From the NCBI RefSeq assembly GCF_011075055.1, contig NW_025401097.1, positions 248,001 to 312,000 of the forward strand: 64,000 nt of DNA, written 5' to 3'. The position numbers and the translations under genes were made by a program. The notes below the pieces were generated by a model. That model was not told where the DNA came from. It searched no databases and saw only the letters and a program-made list of their open reading frames with translations. Position 1 is the stretch's first letter. Each line of letters opens with the position of its first letter. Shown in pieces: positions 24,151-35,827 of this stretch. The DNA comes from Mangifera indica (Eukaryota; Streptophyta; Magnoliopsida; Sapindales; Anacardiaceae).

Positions 24151-24313
24151 ATTTTTTGGGCAATTTCGCTTAGACCCCCTTAATTTTGTCTATTTTTGAT
24201 AATTTCCTGTTTATAAATTTTGGTTCAGAGTGCAAATAAGTTGTTGGACCAAAATCGTCCTGCTAAACCAAGAAAAAACATCATTAATACATAGCCACAT
24301 CATTTTAACAAAG

Positions 24314-25195
24314 GATGATGCAAGTTATAATATCGGGAAAAAGACTATTTTCCACCCAAATTTTAAGCTATTCTCAAACTTACACTTACGGGAGATGAAA
24401 AACCCCATTTCACACCCATAGCCAAACTGTTGTTAATTTTTTCTGTTAAAGGGAGGGGTAAAATAATTATTTTACTGTTTATATTAAAAAGTTATAAAGT
24501 TTATTACTCCCCGCCCTCCCAGGTTTTAGAAACTAACATTTCACATTTACCTAAAGTTTTTAAACTTTGAAAAGTAACATTTTCACCCGCAAACCTAGGG
24601 TTTTCATATTTTTTAAAACTTAGCCCCCCCTATAACTTTCAATAATAGCAATTTCACCCCCATTCTTCAACTTCATCTTTTGACGTCGTCTCTGGCCTCC
24701 TCCTTCTCCTGGTGCGACGACGATGGTGCAATGAAGAGATCTCCATCTCCTCGTTGCACAATGGGAAGAAGAGACAAAAGTCTCTTCGTCGTACCACCCA
24801 AACGACGAAGGATGACGAAGCATTGTCCTTCGTCTGTTCTTCCAGATCTGGGTGATGAAGGGTCATCCTTTGCAGTCGGAGATGGGAGATCGGTGGATTG
24901 CATCGACCGTTGGTGGTGGCCGGAGAAGGAAGCAAACTTTAAGGGTGAAATCTAAATTTTTTAGACTTTGAGGATGGGTTGAGGTGTTAGTTTTTAAAAC
25001 CTAGAGGGAGAGAATAATAAAATTTTAAAGTTTTAAAGTTTATAAGTGAAATGAAGATTTTATCTGTCTCTAACTGAAATTTTGGACGGCAGTTTGGCCA
25101 TAGGTGAGAATTGAGGTTTTTCATCTCCCGTGAGTGTAAATTTGAGAATGACCTAAAATTTGGATGGAAAATAGTCCTTTTCCCTATAATATCAC
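24314..25195. mobile_element. Foldback/MITE-like element M1, copy 2
   Basis: This matches copy 1 M1 (10171-11050) with roughly 1-2 percent differences. The inverted arms and the GC-richer core at 24650-24950 are retained. Confidence 0.65.
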
Positions 25196-25939
25196 ATGCA
25201 ATCATAGGGCAAAGGACTATTTCCCACCGAAGGTTTGGTGCAAAGATAGAACACACCCGTGGAATTTCAAAAACCCAAATACTTGCCCAAGATTTAATCT
25301 ATTTTCACACACCAAAAAAATTTTCGTTAGAGTTAAGGGTAAAATCGTTATTTTATCAATAATATTAAAATAAATAAAATTATATCTCATTTTCCTCTTT
25401 TGGTTTGAAAAACTAACAATTTTCCCCTAAGATTAAGTTTTGAAAAATTTAGTTTTTCCCCTAGGGTTTGGAAAAAAAATCCAACCAACTAATCCGGTGA
25501 ACAATGACCTCCCTCTCCTGATAACGCTTTCTTCCAACAACTCTTTCTTCGACGATGATGAAGGACAAAACCTTCACTTGGACAATGCCTTCGTTGTCCA
25601 TATGACAAAGGACGACGCTTCGTCATCCCTTCATCTAAACTTGATGACGTGGTAAGAGAAGAAAGAAATGACAACAAAGATGGTGGTTGGGTTTAGGGTG
25701 GAAAGAGACGGTTGTCGATGGCTGAAGAGGTAAAGAAAGAAAACCTAGATTTGAGGGGGAAATATGACTTTTCAAATATTGAAAACTTTATGTAGGAGTG
25801 AAGTTGTTAGTTTTTAAAACGTGAGGGGTGGGGGGGGGGGGGGGGGGAAGAATGATATAAAATTATATATATTTTTCATATTATTATTAAAATGATAGTT
25901 TTACTCTTATATTTAACTACAATTTTAACAAAAGTTTAG
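25196..25939. mobile_element. Foldback/MITE-like element M2, copy 2 (right end cut by unit junction)
   Basis: This is the same truncated M2 as in copy 1, ending at the join to copy 3. A near-pure G run of about 20 bases lies at 25828-25847, longer than the interrupted run in copy 1. Confidence 0.6.
25828..25847. repeat. Poly-G tract in M2, copy 2
   Basis: This is a run of about 20 nearly uninterrupted G residues inside foldback element M2. The homologous places in copy 1 (about 11680-11698, interrupted by T) and copy 3 (about 30415-30431) differ in length and purity. Confidence 0.85.
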
Positions 25940-25941
25940 GG

Positions 25942-26163
25942 ATGAGTAAGTGTTTGTTTCCTTTGACTTTTGAAATTTTGATATCGTTTCTGATATCTCA
26001 TTTTGTATTAATGATAAAAAGTTCAAGTAATTTTCTTTCACTTTCTTGCTCTTGTCTTCTTCTTCTTCTTGATGTTTGCTGTTCATGGCGGGAAAGAGGA
26101 TATTTCCAAGGAACTTATCGTTGGTGGCACTCAGAACTCAGCCAACAATGTGGTGAGTTTATT
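25942..26163 (+). pseudogene. Possible phytocyanin-like exon 1 fragment, copy 3
   Basis: This is a duplicate of 11793-12014 with one visible substitution (T for C at about 26102). The frame slip in the leucine-rich run is the same. No downstream exon can be recognised in the following 1 kb, which is AT-rich and featureless. Confidence 0.33.
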
Positions 26164-27194
26164 ATAAGTATGCATGTAAAAGTAATGATTTTAGGTAGAA
26201 GGAGTGTAAGCTAATTGTATAAATATATTTTATACATTGAAATTGACCATTACTTTGCCTATAAGGTGTTACATTGATGTATATGATATTATAATTTGTT
26301 TGTTTATACAAACAAATTATTTTCTCATGTGAGTTATATAATTATTTATTAACAAATGCATTAATTTTATCTAAAGAAATGGAAAAATAGGAAAATAATA
26401 TTAAATTTGCTTAACATAACTTTGTTTTAAATGAATTAAGATAAATTACGTTTGTTTTTGTTTTCTATATGAGTATTTGCTTTATTGATTCTATACACTA
26501 TTGCTTCATTCATTTTATAAAATTAATTTATTTTAAATAGTATTATATGTATAATTTTATGCATAAATAATTATGTGTATTATATAATTGAATAATTAAA
26601 AATTTAAAATAAAACAATACCTAATTATATAATAATATATTAGTATTTATGTATAAAATTATATATATACTCTTATTGATATATTTTTATTGTGTGAAAA
26701 TGTAAGTTATTTATTTATATTGATTATGATGTCATAATTGAAGGACGTAATTAAACGAATATAAATAGGAGTCGAGTGTAGTCACTAATTAGTATCAGAT
26801 CCATTTATCTTGTCATTTTGAGCTTATTCAAAGTTAAAGCCTAATTCCATAGTCTTTGTTAGATTGTTTAGTCTTCTAATTCAATGATGGAATTAGTGAC
26901 TATATATAATTTGAATAAAGAAATTATTATATAATAATTACCCACCCACCCTTTCTATCATTTTCTGTCACATCTAAATTTGTTAGTGAAATTATTTATA
27001 GTTCTAAAATTAATGATTTAATTTTCTTGTTAATTAATGATCAAATCTATTTATTTAAAGTATCTTAATAAATATAAAATAATCAAATTTCTTAATTATG
27101 TATTAACATCAATCACACAATCCCTGAAACAAATAAAACAAGAGACAAAAACGCAGGGAACTGCAAAATTGTTCTGTTATATACAAAATGACAA

Positions 27195-27339
27195 TTCTCT
27201 CACCCTAATTAATGAAATCTAAATCAACCTGTGATTCTGCAGATACAGAAGATGAACAAGACAAACCGCCATTAATAATATCCTCAGAATCAGCTTTCTA
27301 ATAAGGCCAAGTCTCTTAGACTTTTGAGCAACGTTCGGT
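27195..27339 (-). pseudogene. Unassigned C-terminal coding fragment, copy 3
   Basis: This is a duplicate of the fragment at 13046-13190, with the same one-base frame slip between LGLIRK and ADSEDII. Its function is unknown. It follows the ABC1K8 3' exons on the minus strand. Confidence 0.3.
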
Positions 27340-27590
27340 GGCGTTTGTGATTTTCATAATTAAGAACTTTCATACAAAAAGTTGTCTTATATTATAACAT
27401 CATACACTGCGTGGACAGCCCATTTTGCAGAATAATAATGGGTGGCCACACAAATTTAGCCCAAACCGTCCGTAGAAATTTTACATACCGAGAGTACTCA
27501 TATAGGACACCCATTGACAGCATTTTCTTGTGGAAAACTCACTCTATTTCAACTGCAAAAGTTCCCAGTCTGTTGTGTAAAATGCTTCAT

Positions 27591-29363
27591 TTTTCAGATT
27601 GATATGAGTGTAGGATACACAAGAAGATTTACTAACCAAATGGCTGGGGTCTGCAGTAGAAAATCAAATGAGTTGGAAGGTAGGCGTAAATTAGGAACCT
27701 ATCAGCCGAAACAATGCATCAGAAGTTAAAATGGATAGCTTACCCGAATAGAATTGAGATACAAAATTGTTCCAAGGTTAACCAGGCCTACAGCTGCTAC
27801 AGCCTGTTGAATGGTCAAATACATAGTTATGGGGAAGTTATTATTGAATAAGATACTTAAGTAATATGAGGCAGAGAGACTCATGCTTCCCACTGTCAAC
27901 TGAACAGCTGCAACACGTTGGACCCTTTCAGAGTCCAAGGCTCGAACTCAAAGCTTCAAATCACCTCTCTCCTATAGATAGAGTTAAAAAAGTTGGTGAA
28001 ATCAGTCAAAGTCTCGCATTGACAACATAAAATAACATAAACCATGTAGATTAAAGCACAAAAAATAATACCAAATCCTACCAATTGTTGTATAATCTCC
28101 GCAAGTCTTTCAACTCTGTCAGCTTGGCTAAATAAGTTGTAGAATGCACGGGATCGACGATCCTATCTATTTCTGAAATCCTGAAATGTTTGAACAATAG
28201 ACAATGAGAACAGAATATATAATCACAGTAGAGTCCAGATGTTTTGCCATCAAGATAACTTCAACTCCAGCTTCACGAAATTGCGACAGTTCTAGTGCGT
28301 AGCTAAATAGAGAAAGCAATGTATTTCAGATACAGCCAACAAAATAAGGCTGATAAAGCTTATAAAAGTTCAAATGATGAAAAATTTTGGAAAGAACAGT
28401 GTCAACTTAATCACACTTACGGTTTTGCGATTTCAGTAATATCAAAACGAGGATCAAGACCTTTTCCGATGCCATCCAAAACAGTGGCAAAAGTTACCCT
28501 TCCCTACTTGAGATTATTGTTGAATAAATCAGGAAACAGCATAAATCCACCAAGTTTTACATAATACCTCAAAATGCTCTTACAACAAATGTGAATATGG
28601 TAGGAAATGGGAAAGGTTGATCTGCTGCAATGGCTAACAAATCTTCCCCTGCAAATTGCAAATAATAACTGTGAGTACTGAGCAGCGCAAATCAACCTCA
28701 TATCAAAGAAGTCTAAAGACCTAGAGGTTGTATACTATCAACATATATTTCATGATGAACTTACCCTTGACAATTTGGTTAAGTATCTCAAAATTAAAAA
28801 ATGAAACAAAACCAAGGAGGACAACACAATTTAGTAACACATTACCAAGCTATACTCTATGGATATGACTTCATCATTCCTAAATTTGATGCCGGCATTG
28901 TTTATACTTTTAGCACATTTACGAAATTAATTTACAAAACATATTTAGTGGACAAACTGTTACCTAACAACCTAGTAAATTACACTTACAAATTTTGTAT
29001 TTAACTTAACTGATGTGTCTTAAAGTGAATGGATAATCTAATTGTTTATTTTATTTTTAATTCAAAATCACACAATCACATTAAGATACATCAATTTGTA
29101 TGGATAAGTTATTAAGAAAAGTTAATAAGTGTACTATTATTCTAATCTTAACATCCACGAGAAATAATATGGTTTTAGCTAAGACTTAATCCATTTTATA
29201 TTATTTTTCTAACGTATAAAATTACACAAGTGAATTAACAATAGCAGCAAGACATTGCTTCTTTTTTGCTATCTTTTCCTCCTTGCTCAGTGGCTTTTTA
29301 AATCCAAGTTCTGCTGTCGCTATTTCTTTGTGTCTCCTTTGTGTAGCAAGATGCTCTTCAAAG
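27591..29363 (-). pseudogene. ABC1K8: ABC1K8-like kinase pseudogene, 3' exons, copy 3
   Basis: This copy is contiguous with the upstream exons at 30967-43682, so it is the original 3' end of the gene. Exons: 29240-29363, 28568-28648, 28421 to about 28485, about 28250-28302, 28082-28180, about 27889-27971, 27744-27803, and one beginning at 27650. The exon at 29240-29363 probably ends at LAAI before a GTTAAT donor. It shares the nonsense codons of the other copies. It lacks the MULE in the intron between 29363 and 30967 but holds fused foldback elements M1/M2 there. Confidence 0.85.
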
Positions 29364-29462
29364 CTGCAATAATTCAAATATGAATTTCATGATCACAAAA
29401 ATGCTTGAATGATAGGAAGGAGCTCCATGATGATTGATAGCTCTTTCTTGTCAGTTTAAATG

Positions 29463-29470
29463 GTTTATAA
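29463..29470. other. Empty target site of the MULE in copy 3
   Basis: In copy 3 the sequence reads AAATG, GTTTATAA, ATTTTGG without interruption. Left and right match the left flank (1531-1549) and the right flank (10066-10090) of the filled copies. There is a single GTTTATAA where the filled copies have two. This defines both the insertion point and the duplicated target. Confidence 0.9.
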
Positions 29471-29574
29471 ATTTTGGTTCAGAGTGCAAATAAGTTGTTG
29501 GACCAAAATCGTCCTGCTAAACCAAGAAAAACTAGCATTAATACATAGCCACATCATTTTAACAAAGGATAACG

Positions 29575-30620
29575 CAAGTTATAATATCGGGAAAAGCACC
29601 CACGGGAGATGAAAAACCCCAATTCGCACCCATAGCCAAACTTTTGTTAATTTTTTCTGTTAAAGGGAAGGGTAAAATAGTTAATTTACTGTTTATATTA
29701 AAAATTATAAAGTTTATTACTCTCCGCCTCCTCAGGTTTTAGAAACTAACATTTCACCTTTACCTAAAGTTTTCAAACTTTAAAAAGTAACATTTTTACC
29801 CCCAAACCTAGGGTTTCCATATTTTTTAGAAATCAACCACCCCCCATAACTTTCAAAAATAGCAGTTTCACCCCCATTCTTCAACTTCATCTTTCGACGT
29901 CGTCTCCGGCCTCTTCCATATCCTGGTGCGACAGCGGTGGTGCAATGAAAAGATCTCCATCTCTTTGTCACACGATGTGAAGAAGAGACAGAGGTCTCAT
30001 CGTCGCACCACCCATACGATGAAAAATTTAGTTTTTCCCCTAGGGTTTGGAAAACAAATCCAGCCAACTAACCCAGTGAACAGTGACCTCCCTCTCCAGC
30101 GTTTCTTTCTTGTTGACGCTTTCTCCCAACGGCTCTTTCTTCGGCGATGATGAAGGACAAAACCTTCACTTGGACAATGCCTTTGTTGTCCATATGACAA
30201 AGGATGATGCTTCATCATCCCTTCATTTGAACTCGATGACGTGGTAAGAGAAGAGAAAGATGACAACAAAGATGGTGGTTGGGTTTAGGGTGGAAAGAGA
30301 CGGTTGCCGATGGCTGGAGAGGTAAAAAAAAAAAACTAGATTTGAGGGGAAAATGTGACTTTTCAAATATTGAAAAATTTATGTAAGAGTGAAGTCGTTA
30401 ATTTTTAAAACTTTGGGGGGGGGGGGGGGGGAGAATGACATAAAATTATATATTTTTTTCATATTATTATTAAAATGATAGTTTTACTCTTACATTTAAC
30501 TACAATTTTAATAGAAGTTTAGGGATGAGTGAGTGTTTGGATTTTTGAAACCCAACGGGTATATGTTTGTCTTTGCACTAGACCTTGGGTGGGAAATAGT
30601 CCATTGGCTTGCAATCATGG
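29575..30620. mobile_element. Fused M1/M2 foldback remnant, copy 3
   Basis: The M1 left arm is present but carries a deletion of about 45 bp. The core then jumps near 30018 straight into the M2 core (GATGAAAAATTTAG), so the right arm of M1 and the left arm of M2 are deleted (about 0.65 kb). The right arm of M2 is complete here, to about 30620. A run of about 16 G residues lies near 30415-30431. Confidence 0.6.
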
Positions 30621-30966
30621 GAATAGTCTGGTACAAGGCAGAATGGCGACCCCTTGATAAGTCATAGGCTAAGAATAAGAGTGTTGTTGAGAGGTTAAAA
30701 ACAAAGAATGAGAGAAAAAAGTAAATTAACTATTACCTCTTGAAAGAAAAAAGAAAAGAAAAAGAGAGGATAACTATTCAATCTAATTTAACGAGGTCTT
30801 TTGACAATTATTCAAACTATTTTGTATATTATCATATTGCATAAAAGCTTCTTTTGTAATAATTTTCACAAGACATTAATGGAATAATTGTCCAAACAAG
30901 CAAATGAAGCATTAATATTAGCAGCAAAAAGAGCACAAAAAAGTTTTCAGTCTCCAATGAGAGCAC
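30621..30966. other. ABC1K8 intron, right flank of copy 3
   Basis: This is intron sequence between foldback remnant M2 and the MGILMPTGDM exon. It includes a purine-rich AAAGAAAAAGAGAGG stretch near 30745-30770. It is single-copy in the window. The short minus-strand open frame across 30832-31029 runs through the exon into this intron and is not a gene. Confidence 0.5.
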
Positions 30967-31397
30967 CTGTTTAGAACTGTGCAGTTTTTCTAAATATGTC
31001 ATATCTCCAGTAGGCATAAGAATGCCCATTTAAATCATTGCTTGAAGGACCTGAACTATGGTAAAAGTTTCAATGGGGAAGTATATAAAGGCAATGTATG
31101 AGAACCACATTATCATGGATCAAATAAAATAAGGACAGAATCACCTTGTTCATATCCTTCTCATAGACTCCACAGAACATTTCTAGCAGACCTTCTCTGA
31201 TATTTAGACGAATACTGCATGGTGCCATGAAAGAAAACACATGAATAAATCAGAGTTAACACCAACTTTCACATAAACTGAAAAAACCTGTCCCAAGTAA
31301 TCAACATCAAGTCTAGAGAGTACCTTCCCATCATCTCAAAGTCATAAAAGATCAATTTTCCACCATTTACATAATCTACAACAATACTTCTAGAATG
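30967..31397 (-). pseudogene. ABC1K8: ABC1K8-like pseudogene, kinase-core exons (DFG region)
   Basis: There are three minus-strand exons. 31324-31397 reads HSRSIVVDYVNGGKLIFYDF followed by EMMG. 31145-31214 reads SIRLNIREGLLEMF then CGVYEKDMNKV. 30967-31050 reads LQAMI, a stop, then MGILMPTGDMT and a frameshift. In ABC1 kinases the first exon carries the end of the HPGN catalytic-loop motif and the DFG metal-binding motif. Here they read HSRS and DFE, so both key sites are lost in addition to the nonsense codon. Canonical-looking AG/GT sites flank each exon. This is a single-copy stretch lying just upstream of the tandem array. Confidence 0.85.
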
Positions 31398-31399
31398 CT

Positions 31400-31592
31400 G
31401 CAGAATATGGAAAAAGAAAATAAGATGACCAGGCTATACGACAGTGTAAACTAGACCATCAAGTAATCATTAAACATAATATGTAACTTCAAGTTCATGG
31501 TAGAAAATCCATTTTCTTGTGTCTTAATTTTTTTCTCCAACCTAAACCCTAGTATAGTATTAAAGCCAAGTTGACCAAGTGGTCTATTATTC
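31400..31592. other. ABC1K8 intron sequence left of the nested Copia elements
   Basis: This is intron between the HAD exon (about 43190) and the HSRS exon (31397). It is interrupted by the two Copia elements from 31593 on. Nothing else is recognised in it. Confidence 0.6.
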
Positions 31593-32065
31593 AAATGTGT
31601 AAGGCTTAAAGGTAAAAAAAGAAAATTTTCAGACTTAAAAATAATAAGTCAAAGACATTTTTTAAGAAAACATCTTGTAGCTTATTGTGCAACTATCACT
31701 CTTATTTTTATATCATAATACAAGTATATAGGTCAGAATTAGGATCTCAAACAAGACAAGTCAATTACAAAGTAGTTTTCTAATAGTTTACAAGTTATTC
31801 TCAACTGCTTTCATGTAAATCCTCATGTTGGCACTCCATTGCTATCATATATTTTTTAATGTGTGTTTGTGTATAATTTGGAATAAAAGATTTACGCAAT
31901 CTTCAACACTCTTCCTTATCACACAATCCCAATTTGGGAACTCTTACACTCCTTATCACTAACTTCAATAATTGGTAAATCACTCACAAAATTCTTCTTT
32001 TGTGCTAGTTAAATAGAGCTAAGATGACAATGCCTCAACCTGTTATGCCAAAACAATGATTCATC

Positions 32066-33685
32066 TGTTAGAATATGCCTTAAAAACCAATCGCTTTGTT
32101 GGTTTCAAATGTTATATTTCTTGCATATACATTATTATTAAAAAAAAAATGAGTTCTGTCATACTTTACATGTTTTCTGTGTCACTTTTATATCTATATT
32201 GTAGTTATATATTACATCCATATTAGCTACATGCATATGACATGTGAAAGGTCCTGATGAGTTTTAATAAACGTCATTAAATCGTTTCCTGCATAGACAA
32301 TCTATTTGGGCAATAGTATTGCATAGTGGGTGTGTGCTATATCATCACAGTATATCAATGGATGATATTAGACATGGTGGATATACACATAGGTAAACAA
32401 TAGAACTGTTTGATGGTTAGAGAACTAATCAAAGATTATTATATTATATTGTTTATCGAACGTAACTACTAAACGATGATCACATGGACATTAATATGTA
32501 GTCAATGATACATTGTAAATCATACTAGTATATAAATCCTTTGACTTGAGATATCATGGTTGTGCTTCGTTCTGAAACGTATGGTTCATATGGTGTATAT
32601 CACGGGGCTAATCATGTCTTGTTCAGAAGCCGCTTTGATCATATATTACTTGAGTGAGAGGACAAGTGGTGATCATACAGGGATCCGTTAGTTCAACTGC
32701 TCTTGAGTTCCTATACGAATATCGAGAAACATGAAAATCTAAGACATTGGCCAATATAGATAAAAGTCTATATGAAAATAGTTTCAATGTGGCACGTTTT
32801 GAGGTATGGCTTGATATTCAAAAAGATTAAATATTGGATTTTGATATTCTATGAATCCAAGTTTAATTGGGATGTAACAACAAAGGGATTAGACTACATG
32901 GTAAGTGTGAGTAAGAAAGGTTCGCTTGGTATTATGTGAAACTTGTACTTCATTGTGATGTAGGAGTCATAAGACATTGCTAGATGACACCACATGATCA
33001 GTGGAAGCTTCGTCTTGTAGCGAAAAATGAAGTATATTGGTTAACGACAGTTTTGGATTATACAGTGATATAATGAAACGTATCGTCTAATATGGGAGCC
33101 ACGACTACGTTACTATAAACCTTGAAAGTCACACCCATATTTCAAGGATCAAAATGGTGTTATGAAGCTAAAAATATTTATCCATGGTTGGCTAGCACTT
33201 TCTGCAGATAAAAATGGTGTTTTTCGAATAAGATTCAAAAAAGGGGCGAAATTGTCATTTTGCACTTGTTAAATTGTTTAGAAAGTTGAATGAATAATTT
33301 TAGGCACAAATTATTCAACATGTGTCAAATTATAATTTACTCTTAATTATCAACCAATGGGAAATAAACACATGATTTAACTTGATAAATATCAAGTTTA
33401 AGTTTAATAAATGGGAGAAAAAAGAAAAATATATAGAGATTTTTCTTCTCCTTCTTCCTTTTGTCGAGAAAGGCTTCCATTTTTCTTCCTTGAAGGGTGC
33501 AAGTCAAGAGATCAGTTATTTTAGTGATTCAAGCTTCCTAACTTCAAATCAAATTACAAGGTACAAGGTAGTTTACATGTTTTTATACTTTATTTCTTGA
33601 AACAACATATAAATTTTATATTAACATTGTTACATATGATGTGAACATAATCTTAAAATTTTAATTTTCTTGCCAAAATTCTACA
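32066..33685 (+). repeat. Left (5') LTR of the nested Copia
   Basis: This LTR has TG...CA ends and is 1620 bp long. The match to 39786-41499 is colinear throughout apart from the 89-bp insert in the right LTR. Confidence 0.9.
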
Positions 33686-35827
33686 AATGGTATCAAAGCA
33701 ACAGTTTGATTTTTGAATGACAAGAACATGTCATATTTTTAGGTGTTTGGAAGTGTTAGTGATTAAAACCTAAGATACAAGTTTTGTTATGTTTGATTGG
33801 TTCAAACCAAGTGTACATATGTTATTAGGAATGTCTTAATAGCATTTGAGAAGCTTTAAATTATTGAAATTGTGTTGGATAACTTTTGACATAATTAAAA
33901 AAAAACCCCTAATTTTAGAAATTTGGGTGTTTTTAAAATTAATGGCTTAATCATGATTTATACATGATTGTCATGATATACACATGAATTTTAATCTTGA
34001 CTTTACATGGGAATGTGTTTTTAAGAAACTTAGTTTGTGTGACTTAGTGAAGGGCATGAACAAGTTGACATGATTTTCATGTGTTTGGTTGATGGAAATA
34101 ACATTCAATATTGATTGAATTGTTATTAATTCATTAAACTAGTGTTTGACTTGGTTTGATTGACAATTGAATTCTTGATAGCTTGGATTGGATAAATTAC
34201 ATTATGAGTAACCATATTCATGCTTGAATAATTATTACATGGTGAGATGGATTATGTTTGAGTGATGAATGATTCATATATGTCATGATTTGGTGAAATG
34301 CATGACACTTGTGAATTTGGCTCACATTAGGCATGTGTTATGTATTTATTTTACAACTTATCATTCCAAAATCTATTTATGTTTAAGTATGAATTAAAAC
34401 ATGTTTAGTGAGATTTTGGTGAACTTTGTATGTGTTTTGGAAACATCAAGAGTTAGGGTTTCATAGTTGGTTTCAAGAAAAATGTAATATAAAATTTTGG
34501 TTTAATTACTTTGTATACTTGTTATAGTTTGATCTTGTAGATACCAAACGTTAGATGTGTTTGTGTTTTAGGAAACTTGAACAAAAAGCATAAAGTATGG
34601 TAAATTATTTGTTAAGTTTACCAAATTACAAATTTAATTTCTAAGTTTGAATGTTTGACTATGGTGTTACAAATATTAATATGGTGCCCACAATGTCATG
34701 TTATTATAGGTATATATGATAGCATTAATGTGTAACATGTGTATGTTATATATGAGACATTATGACATGTTAAACATCATGCATCTAAATGCTTAACATT
34801 ATGTATGCTAGATTGAAATGGACTTAAAATATTGGATATGTTTGTTGTCTTAGATACATAAATAAGAACTCAAGTTTGCTAGTCTAGAATTAAGTTATAA
34901 GATATTGGATCTCTTATATGCAAGATCAACCTAATGTACATTTTAGATATGTGATATGCTAAGTTGTATAAAAATATGATCTCTTTTGATTATTAAATAA
35001 TATAGTTGATATGTGTTCAATAGCATGCCTAAGTTTTATGTTTTATATTATCATGTAATTTATTTATGACATATAATACATAGTTTTGTGCTTAAGAGAA
35101 CTAAAACTTTTAGGCATGAAATATTCTTACAATACCATTTAGGATATTAGAAAAGTTTTCAATGACATAAATTGTAAGAATATGGTTTAGTAACGTGTCT
35201 TAGGTGACAAATACGTATCCAAAGATACATACTAGACTACTCAAGATATAAACTGAACCTAATTAATAATAATGAAATCTTTCCCAAATTTTCAATATCA
35301 AATTCGACCCTTCCATTGTGGGTCGATTAGGGTTACATCATAAGGCTGGAAATCATAGATTTCTATTATGTGACGGATACTATGTCATGTGGCATAAAAT
35401 TAGTCGATTGGTGTCTAGAGTACTATTTCTGTCATTCCCTAGATTTTATTATGTGCGGGAGTGATGGGGTATTATATCTGGAAAATACGATGGGTTGAAT
35501 TTGACTAGTTTAGAGTGCTTAGATCTATTATGTGCGGTGTTCAAAGCTTGAGGCTCACATAAATCATAGCTTGCATTTGGAATGCAAAAGGGAATCGATT
35601 CCTACTTATTGAGCTTGATGGACTTAGATCTATTATGTGCGGTTTGTCAAGTTTGAAAGAACTTAATTCCCCACTAAAAAGTGATCCAATGAACTTTTCG
35701 AATCTTCAACTGGGGAAGTATAAGATTTGAATAAAATAGTGGGAGTTAATAAGATTAAGTTTATTGGTAATTACTAATGAATTTGTTATTTCTTGCAACA
35801 TTCTCTCTTGTGATATAGAATCTCAAA

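Larger units (their letters stand above)
15296..24208. mobile_element. MULE-type DNA transposon carrying Ulp1-like gene, copy 2
   Basis: This is the same insertion as in copy 1, at the homologous site and with the same flanking GTTTATAA (15288-15295 and 24209-24216). It was therefore copied with the tandem unit and did not transpose again. Its length is about 8.9 kb. It keeps two tandem 0.53-kb blocks at 23086-24150, where copy 1 has one chimeric block. It lacks a 34-bp duplication present near the left end of copy 1 and one 119-bp unit of the right array. Its Ulp1-like gene is less damaged than that of copy 1. Confidence 0.85.
11792..25939. repeat. Large tandem unit, copy 2 (complete)
   Basis: This complete unit of about 14.1 kb begins at the novel join near 11791/11792. 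It contains, left to right, a phytocyanin-like exon fragment, AT-rich spacer, ABC1K8 3' exons on the minus strand, the MULE (15296-24208), foldback element M1 and most of M2. It is longer than copy 1 by about 0.4 kb. The main reasons are that its MULE keeps a 0.53-kb internal duplication that copy 1 lost and has one 119-bp array unit fewer. Confidence 0.93.
25940..30535. repeat. Large tandem unit, copy 3 (without MULE)
   Basis: Bases 25940 to about 28700 match copy 2 (offset 14149) with only a few substitutions and no indel. From about 28718 the match to copies 1 and 2 drops sharply, with a 26-bp indel and many substitutions. The MULE is absent: the flanks meet at 29463-29470. A further deletion of about 0.65 kb near 30015 fuses M1 and M2. 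Homology to the other copies stops near 30535. There copy 3 continues into the full right arm of M2 and the upstream ABC1K8 exons, so copy 3 sits at the original locus. Confidence 0.92.

Noticed and set aside
1..30535. Pure assembly duplication artefact
   Set aside because: The copies differ by independent indels (0.53-kb block, 119-bp unit, MULE presence, M1/M2 fusion) and by different levels of divergence. I still advise the long-read test stated above for the near-identical parts.
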